Origin: an uncultured Pelagibacteraceae bacterium
GTDB taxonomy: Bacteria; Pseudomonadota; Alphaproteobacteria; Pelagibacterales; Pelagibacteraceae
Direction: 5' to 3'
NCBI GenBank assembly: GCA_902586025.1
Contig: CACIFV010000004.1
Location: 1-64,000 of the forward strand
DNA length: 64,000 bases
The notes below the pieces were generated by a model. It had not been told where the DNA came from and made no database searches. It worked only from the letters and a program-made list of their open reading frames with translations. The position numbers and the translations under genes are program-made. Of the stretch, positions 58,901 through 64,000 are shown piece after piece; the first letter of the stretch is position 1, and each line of letters starts with the position of its first letter.

Positions 58901-59344
58901 TTTACTAAAATCTTTTCCGTCTATTTTAAAATTTTGAGCTTTGTTATAATTTTCTGAAAATACAGATGGTTTATTAAATATATTCTCTTCTTGAGCTATT
59001 TTATCTAAATCAGGATTTAAAGTCTCATTTAAGTTTTTTTCAAAACTTTTTAATTTTTCTAAAAAACTTTTCTTCTCAACCACAACCTCATCGTTGGGTA
59101 GTTCTAGCTCAATTATATCATCTATAATACCTGATTTTTTTTCGATTAGCTTAAAAGAGTCTCTATCTACTTCTACCCCTTGATTTTTAAAACATTCATT
59201 GAGTTTATTTTTGTAACCTGTAAAACTATTATATTCATCAACACAAGCACTTAATTCAAAATAATTCTTGAAATTTGCTGAAAAAGCATTACTCAAATTT
59301 AATAAGTAAAATACTATAGATATAAAAATTATCTTATTTGCCAT
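55913..59344 (-). CDS. Subtilisin-family (S8) serine protease with Calx-beta-like domain and C-terminal autotransporter-like barrel
   Basis: GQTIHVADFNCDDSHD (Asp), DNHCQGVAMFAAGD...GVAPDADL (His), SYGSSWSAPMVSGGVALM (Ser); Calx-beta-like TATSGTDYNLSSTTSTIVAGATSGSITLTPVNDTTNETSETVII; C-terminal NFLATFSLSF. Confidence 0.85.
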   Translation of the reverse strand: MANKIIFISIVFYLLNLSNAFSANFKNYFELSACVDEYNSFTGYKNKLNECFKNQGVEVDRDSFKLIEKKSGIIDDIIELELPNDEVVVEKKSFLEKLKSFEKNLNETLNPDLDKIAQEENIFNKPSVFSENYNKAQNFKIDGKDFSKLNRYIKNNPQDIYALTEDINFLSIEKGYLSKFKRQELLLNIYNSFDPLLLGSLATTNVFNGISGSSQLGVLAVVGGIAAAAGGGGGGSGSSSPATLSYSVSASSLGECDSSGITITGSLTKAHSSNITITYSTSGTATSGTDYNLSSTTSTIVAGATSGSITLTPVNDTTNETSETVIISASTSGISTTGNTSTTITIYDYVLKCNSTAYTEGSASSQNTIKNASTWTAIEAGGATHAYEQMGIHKVHSFTSGATSLTGVGQTIHVADFNCDDSHDIYNNKTITNLDDGDPGESTFGAATASDNHCQGVAMFAAGDSNARTGVAPDADLVLSSIPDIQGSNEGDDYAADLDAARAAGAIASNQSWGYSDSGGSYNISELKTAISNNGWTAAEGLANLMHGSTSGQGLTDANTYVTALNNFEDSGVVVWAAANTTTESDANALGGLPEIFSDLGEAWLVANVVQYTGDDDLSDATSSEFTLRGNPCGSTAAYCLSVDGWDVFAATYVNSGTSMYNTSRISYGSSWSAPMVSGGVALMAQAFPNHTPEQLVDRILASANNVWFTPTGETTFTTHGASIKHGYHSTWGHGVPDFYAAMSPITTSKNPLSFGGGGSGGGGGGGSSGGQIPFSQLNKFPVQQTSLSLSSSLGNSISNGLENKFTYAYDALNGGFKLYLKDFIDDQNIDNQKINITLEKEIEKLNNFTTDNKNSFKNFKGEFFNFKNQFDYGSSITLDNPSIAIQNSLPKNNYYMNPFLSENNGLGINQKMYLKGNDLFISYNNSKINPLTNINHDIVLPLETFALSLDLNNKLFEKLSLTTGLMKESDSFLLSKSSGAFKFENENITNFYALNLRKNFSKNGILSFNNTFGFSNLKNNYNNFIIGSSNILSASFEIDYELNNIFGNDKLNFTLSQPNRVEKGDMRFRLIGLSNKNGIIPYQDHTISLHPNGRQKDIILSYYKNFTDDFKFSIKSIVTDDLGHIKDSNLRTNFLATFSLSF

Positions 59345-59351
59345 AAAGTTA

Positions 59352-60299
59352 TCATCTATTTGGAGTGTCAGTTGCTATCATCTGGTTTTTAACCTTTTCT
59401 CTAAAATATATATAAACCCCAGCAGAGATAATAATTATAGCCCCAATTAAGGTACGAGGAGTTGGTATAGTCTCAAAAAGTATGTATCCGGCTATCATAG
59501 CAAAAATTATATAGGAATATTCAAATAATGAAATTATTGATGGTGACGCAATACTATATGCAGAAAAAACACAAAAAAAAGATATAGAAGCAACAACCCC
59601 CATTACAAAGACATATGGCCATGAAGCTGAAGGGTTAGTAAACCATTCTCTAACAATAAATTGTAAAGTAGGATCAGAAAAATTATTAAATTTACCATCT
59701 CCACTAACTAGATAAATAATTAAACTTACAATAACCGCAAAAATATAAAGCAAAGTCATTTGAGTATAAATATTATCTTTATCAGAAGTATATTTTGTAA
59801 TTGTCATCGAGCAAGCATAACAAAGTGCACATCCAACAGGTGCTAATTTGAAAAAATTAAATTCCTCAATTGTTGGATTAAGTACAATTAATACTCCTAT
59901 AAAACCTACAACAATTGCACTCCATCTTCGAATTCCAATTTGTTCTTTTAAGAAAAATTTAGCAAACATAGACATAAAGAAAGGACATGAGAAAAACAGA
60001 GCACTAACCATCGCTAAAGACATAAAGGTTAAAGAAATATAAAAAAAAGCAAATCCAAAAAAGAAACAAACAACCCTAACTAAAGTTAAAAAAGGATAAT
60101 GCGTTTTAAGAGTAATTTTTTTTTTTGTTATTAAAAAAAAAGATATAAGAATAGTCGATTGTATTAAAGTTCTTCCCAAATATAACTCAAATAATGCAAT
60201 ATCTTCAAAAATAAATTTTATTAATGAATCTTGAATGGAAAAAAAGGCCATTCCAGTCATAATAAAAAAAATACCCTTTGTATTATTGTTTGTTTGCAT
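59352..60299 (-). CDS. EamA/DMT-family permease
   Basis: Ten TM pattern; MTGMAFFSIQDSLIKFI, GRTLIQSTILISF, RRWSAIVVGFIGVLIVLNP. Confidence 0.9.
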   Translation of the reverse strand: MQTNNNTKGIFFIMTGMAFFSIQDSLIKFIFEDIALFELYLGRTLIQSTILISFFLITKKKITLKTHYPFLTLVRVVCFFFGFAFFYISLTFMSLAMVSALFFSCPFFMSMFAKFFLKEQIGIRRWSAIVVGFIGVLIVLNPTIEEFNFFKLAPVGCALCYACSMTITKYTSDKDNIYTQMTLLYIFAVIVSLIIYLVSGDGKFNNFSDPTLQFIVREWFTNPSASWPYVFVMGVVASISFFCVFSAYSIASPSIISLFEYSYIIFAMIAGYILFETIPTPRTLIGAIIIISAGVYIYFREKVKNQMIATDTPNR

Positions 60300-60361
60300 A
60301 TCGCACCTATATCAAAAAAACTTTAACCTTCATAATTAATAAGATACTCTAAATAATATTT

Positions 60362-60838
60362 ATGGAAGATTTTGAACCAATTTATGGTGGATGTATTTGT
60401 GGAAATATAAAATATTCAATTAATAGTAAGCCTCTTTTTACTCAAGTCTGCCATTGTTTAGATTGCAAAAAATTAACTGGGTCATCTTATGTAATGAATA
60501 CTAGCATTTTTGATAATTCTTTAGAAATAAGTGGTGAACTATTAAAAGCCGAATTGATAGCAGGGAGCGGGAAAAAATGTACTCATTATTTTTGTAAAAC
60601 ATGTGGAGTTTATATTTATGCTGATTATGAATTTGTAATTAGAAGATTAACAGTTAGAACAAAGACTCTTTTGAAACCGAAAGATTTTCCACCTCAAGCA
60701 CATATATTTGTAAAAGATAAGGATCCATGGATAATTATTGCAGATAATAATATTTGCTATGATGAAATGTATGATCCAAAAATAGCTTGGCCTAAAGAAA
60801 GTTTAGATAGATATAAAAAATATCTTGAGACTAATTAA
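60362..60838 (+). CDS. GFA (glutathione-dependent formaldehyde-activating-like) family protein
   Basis: GGCICGNIKYSI, VCHCLDCKKLTGSSY, HYFCKTCGVYIY zinc-ligand pattern. Confidence 0.88.
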   Translation: MEDFEPIYGGCICGNIKYSINSKPLFTQVCHCLDCKKLTGSSYVMNTSIFDNSLEISGELLKAELIAGSGKKCTHYFCKTCGVYIYADYEFVIRRLTVRTKTLLKPKDFPPQAHIFVKDKDPWIIIADNNICYDEMYDPKIAWPKESLDRYKKYLETN

Positions 60839-62411
60839 GTATAAAATCAGCCGCTCTTTCGCCTATCATTAAAGTTGGTGCATTTAAATTACCACTTGTA
60901 ATCTCTGGCATAACCGAGGCATCTGCAACTCTTAAATTTTCTAAACCATGAACTTTCAATTTTTCGTCAACTACCGCCATTTTGTCCACACCCATTTTTA
61001 ATGTGCAGGATGGATGATAAGCTGTTTCGGCTTTAGATCTAATATACTCTGTAATTTGCTCATCATCAGTTGCACTTTCACCTGGACCAATCTCTTTTCC
61101 AGCATAAGGCTTCATTGAGTCTTGACCTAAAATCTTTCTAGCTACACGAACACATTTAATTGTTTCTTTTAAATCATATTCATCTTCTAAATAATTAAAT
61201 TGAATTTTTGGGTAATCGTATGGATTTGAGCTATTTAATTTAATATGTCCTCTACTTTTAGGTTGATTCAAACTTGCATGTAATTGATAACCATGTCTGT
61301 CAGGGTCAACTAATCCATGATCTATTACAAATGCTGGAAAAAAATGAAATTGAATATTTGGATAGCTTTTGTCTTCTGAAGATTTGCAGAAACCACCCGC
61401 TTCTAGAAATGAAGTAGAACACGGGCCACTTTTTGAAAGAAACCACTGAATACCAATTTTAAGCATATTTATTTTGTTAACGTAAGAATAAAGTGTATCT
61501 TTAGTTTTACATTCTTGCTGAATGTAAGTTTCTAAGTGATCTTGTAAATTTTGACCCACTCCTTCTAAAGAGTGGATAACATTAATTCCTTTATCTTTTA
61601 AATCTTTTTCACGTCCAACACCTGATAACATCAATAGTTGTGGTGAATTGATGGAACCTCCACTCAACACAACTTCTTTATTTGCATAAACTTTTGTGAC
61701 TTTATTTTTTATATTTACTTCTATTCCGACTGCTTTCTTTCCTTCAAAAATAATTCTTTCAGCAAACGAATTTGTAAAGACTTTTAAATTTCTTCTTTTT
61801 TTTGCTGGTTTTAGATAATATTTAGAAGCGCTAGCTCTTTGTCCTTTATGAATTGTAATATCATACATTCCAAATCCCTCTTGATCTTCTCCGTTCATGT
61901 CATCATTTTGTTTATACCCCGCTTCAACAGAAGCATTAATAAAAGCACTAAACAACGGATTTTTGTTTTTGGATTGATTTACTGGTAAAATTCCTTTTCC
62001 ACCTCTGAATTCATTCTCTCCTTCAGACCATGTCTCAATCTTTTTAAAAAATGGTAAAACATTTTCATAAGACCATGATTTTAGACCAAATGAAGCCCAT
62101 CTTTCATAATCATTTTTGTTTCCTCGAACATAAACCATTCCATTATGTGCAGAACAACCACCTATCATTTTTCCTCTTGGGCAAAATAATCTCCTATTAT
62201 TTAAATTAGGTTCTGGTTCCGAATAATATTTATAATTATACTTTGGATCATGCATTGCATACAAAATTGCCAAAGGCATATTAACCTTCCAAATATCACT
62301 AGATCCACCCGCTTCAAATAAAGCAACTTTAAATTTACCATTTTCGCTTAGTCTATTTGCAAGAACACAACCTGCTGTACCAGCACCGATTATTATATAA
62401 TCAAAATTCAT
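60831..62411 (-). CDS. GMC-family FAD oxidoreductase (choline dehydrogenase-like)
   Basis: DYIIIGAGTAGCVLANRLSENGKFKVALFEAG, CPRGKMIGGCSAHNGMVYVRGNKNDYE, GSINSPQLLMLSGVG, YHPSCTLKMG, VADASVMPEITSGNLNAPTLMIGERAAD. Confidence 0.92.
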   Translation of the reverse strand: MNFDYIIIGAGTAGCVLANRLSENGKFKVALFEAGGSSDIWKVNMPLAILYAMHDPKYNYKYYSEPEPNLNNRRLFCPRGKMIGGCSAHNGMVYVRGNKNDYERWASFGLKSWSYENVLPFFKKIETWSEGENEFRGGKGILPVNQSKNKNPLFSAFINASVEAGYKQNDDMNGEDQEGFGMYDITIHKGQRASASKYYLKPAKKRRNLKVFTNSFAERIIFEGKKAVGIEVNIKNKVTKVYANKEVVLSGGSINSPQLLMLSGVGREKDLKDKGINVIHSLEGVGQNLQDHLETYIQQECKTKDTLYSYVNKINMLKIGIQWFLSKSGPCSTSFLEAGGFCKSSEDKSYPNIQFHFFPAFVIDHGLVDPDRHGYQLHASLNQPKSRGHIKLNSSNPYDYPKIQFNYLEDEYDLKETIKCVRVARKILGQDSMKPYAGKEIGPGESATDDEQITEYIRSKAETAYHPSCTLKMGVDKMAVVDEKLKVHGLENLRVADASVMPEITSGNLNAPTLMIGERAADFILN

Positions 62412-62944
62412 TTTAATTTTAATTTTATTAAATCTTTATATTGATTGATATTTTTCATTTTAATACCAACTTTTTTTGATGCTTCATCAAATTTTCTGAG
62501 AAGTATGGAACTTTTGAAATAATCTTTGTTTTCAAAATCTTCACACTCTTTATCATTTAAAACTCCTCCTTGAAGTTTTAGACTAATCTTCGATGCTTTA
62601 GACAATTTGTTATAATACCTTTTGTCTCTTGCTAAATATCGCTTGGCTAAAACATGATATTTAATTGGGTTTACAACTTTATTGCTAAAATATTTTTTTA
62701 GAAATTTGTATCCAATTATCTCATGTTCACCATCTTTATTATTTTCTACTAATTTATCTGGATCATCGATAACAAAATGTCCATAATCATGAAGTAAGCA
62801 AGAACATATTAGATCATCGTCACATTTAGCCTTTTCTGCAAGCATTGCAGATTGAATCATGTGATCTGCTATCGTTATATTTTCACCTATATATAAAGAT
62901 TTATTATTTTCAAAATTATAAATAATTTCTTCTACAATTTGCAT
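62408..62944 (-). CDS. HD-domain protein of the PhnZ/TmpB-like putative diiron oxygenase group
   Basis: YIGENITIADHMIQSA, LLHDYGHFV, EHEIIGYKFL, KYHVLAKRYLARDKRYYNKLSKASKISLKLQGG. Confidence 0.75.
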   Translation of the reverse strand: MQIVEEIIYNFENNKSLYIGENITIADHMIQSAMLAEKAKCDDDLICSCLLHDYGHFVIDDPDKLVENNKDGEHEIIGYKFLKKYFSNKVVNPIKYHVLAKRYLARDKRYYNKLSKASKISLKLQGGVLNDKECEDFENKDYFKSSILLRKFDEASKKVGIKMKNINQYKDLIKLKLK

Positions 62945-63412
62945 TTATTTTTTTAATTTACCTGTAAGTACAAGATTATCAGTTTTAAAATTATTTTTAT
63001 TCTCATTAATAAAATCATCCATAATTTTTATTTTATCTTCTTCAAATTCTGTAACTTTTCGTTTATCTAGATCAATATAAAGAGAGAGACTTTCAGTTGT
63101 TGCAGCAAGTTTTTTTGTTTTTTTTTCAATCATTTCACATTTTAAATGTAATCTTTTTTTATCATGATCAAAAAAAGTGCAATAAACATCTACTTCTTCA
63201 TTTTCTTTAACTTCGTTGTTATAAGTTGTTCTTGTTTCAACTACCATTGTGCTTCTTTTATTAATTTGTGCTTTAGCTCCACCCATTTCAAATTTATTAA
63301 GCATCGTCTCCCAAGCTTCATCAAAAATTAAAACATAATAAGCCATGTTCATATGCTCATTATAATCTGTCCAATCTTTAATTATTTTTCTCGAAGCCAA
63401 ATGAAATGACAT
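62945..63412 (-). CDS. Acyl-CoA thioesterase (hotdog fold, 4HBT-like)
   Basis: VIKDWTDYNEHMNMAYYVLIFDEAWETML-type motif, TMVVETRTTYNNEVKENEEVDVYC. Confidence 0.82.
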   Translation of the reverse strand: MSFHLASRKIIKDWTDYNEHMNMAYYVLIFDEAWETMLNKFEMGGAKAQINKRSTMVVETRTTYNNEVKENEEVDVYCTFFDHDKKRLHLKCEMIEKKTKKLAATTESLSLYIDLDKRKVTEFEEDKIKIMDDFINENKNNFKTDNLVLTGKLKK

Positions 63413-63416
63413 TTTA

Positions 63417-64000
63417 TCAGCTTTTATTTATTTTATTTGCTACTAACAATTTTCTTTGCATTTCTCGTAAAACTGGTCTTTCTATTAATTTACCATCAAT
63501 TACAACCAAACCTGTATTAGCTTTTTTAAATTGATCCATAATTCTTTTAGCTTTACTTATTTCTTCTTCTGATGGAGTAAAAATTTCATTTAAAATACTT
63601 ATTTGTTTTGGATGAATAGATCCTTTTCCTGTGAAACCTAAGTTTTTAACAAACTGGGCTTCTTTTTTCATCCCTTCCATATTCTCTAGATTTAAATACG
63701 GAACATCAATAACATCAACTCCTTTACTTGCACCAGCATGAACTAATCTTGATCTTGCATAAACTAAATTCTCTAATTTGTTTTCCACTCTCAATTCTGC
63801 TGCCATATCCTCTCCTCCGAAATATAGAGCAACTATTCTATCGCTAGAATGTGCAATATCATAAATACATTCGAGAGCTTGATTAGTTTCCATTATAACA
63901 TGAAGATCAGTATCTAAACCACAATCGGTAAGCATGTCATCAATAAATGTAATTTCGTCAGGCGTTTTAACTTTAGGTAACATGATAGCTTTAACTTTTA
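63417..64000 (-). CDS. HpcH/HpaI-family CitE-like CoA lyase, 5' truncated by window edge
   Basis: Frame is open to the window end (KVKAIMLPKVKTPDEI); YARSRLVHAGASKGVDVIDVPYLNLENMEGMKKEAQFVKNLGFTGKGSIHPKQI. Confidence 0.9.
   Translation of the reverse strand, partial: KVKAIMLPKVKTPDEITFIDDMLTDCGLDTDLHVIMETNQALECIYDIAHSSDRIVALYFGGEDMAAELRVENKLENLVYARSRLVHAGASKGVDVIDVPYLNLENMEGMKKEAQFVKNLGFTGKGSIHPKQISILNEIFTPSEEEISKAKRIMDQFKKANTGLVVIDGKLIERPVLREMQRKLLVANKINKS

Noticed and set aside
1-64000. Prophage, transposon, integron or toxin-antitoxin island
   Set aside because: No integrase, transposase, phage structural, or recognisable TA genes were seen; gene order looks like chromosomal core and accessory adhesion/transport content.

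Overview
This is a low-GC, gene-dense window with very short intergenic gaps. It looks like a streamlined marine alphaproteobacterium of the SAR11/Pelagibacterales type; that placement is inferred from composition and gene content and was not tested. The left half (about 1-32 kb) is a nearly complete type IV pilus (T4P) locus: pilD, pilT, the minor pilins fimT/pilV/pilW/pilX, pilY1, a PilM-PilN fusion, pilO, pilP, pilQ, pilB, pilC and two prepilins. Autotransporter-like adhesins and a MoxR/DUF58/transglutaminase module are interleaved with it. Four genes of a partner-switching phospho-relay are threaded through the locus: a GAF-SpoIIE/PP2C phosphatase, an RsbW-like kinase, an RsbV-like STAS protein, and an ammonium transporter (Amt) fused to a SpoIIE/PP2C phosphatase. 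The most interesting hypothesis is that this is an ammonium-sensing partner switch controlling the pilus. The middle holds metabolic genes (DadA-like oxidase, hydroxyacid dehydrogenase, orphan AceE, HDAC-family hydrolase, MsrB) and an orphan intimin-type inverse-autotransporter barrel. The right half has two branched-chain amino-acid ABC transporter systems (Liv), AzlCD, a CsiD/GlaH glutarate hydroxylase homologue, a subtilisin-type autotransporter, and a cluster with a GMC oxidoreductase, a PhnZ/TmpB-like HD-domain putative oxygenase, a thioesterase and a CitE-like lyase. I recognised no rRNA, tRNA, CRISPR array, transposase or prophage. All calls come from reading the supplied translations and the raw sequence; no database search was run.
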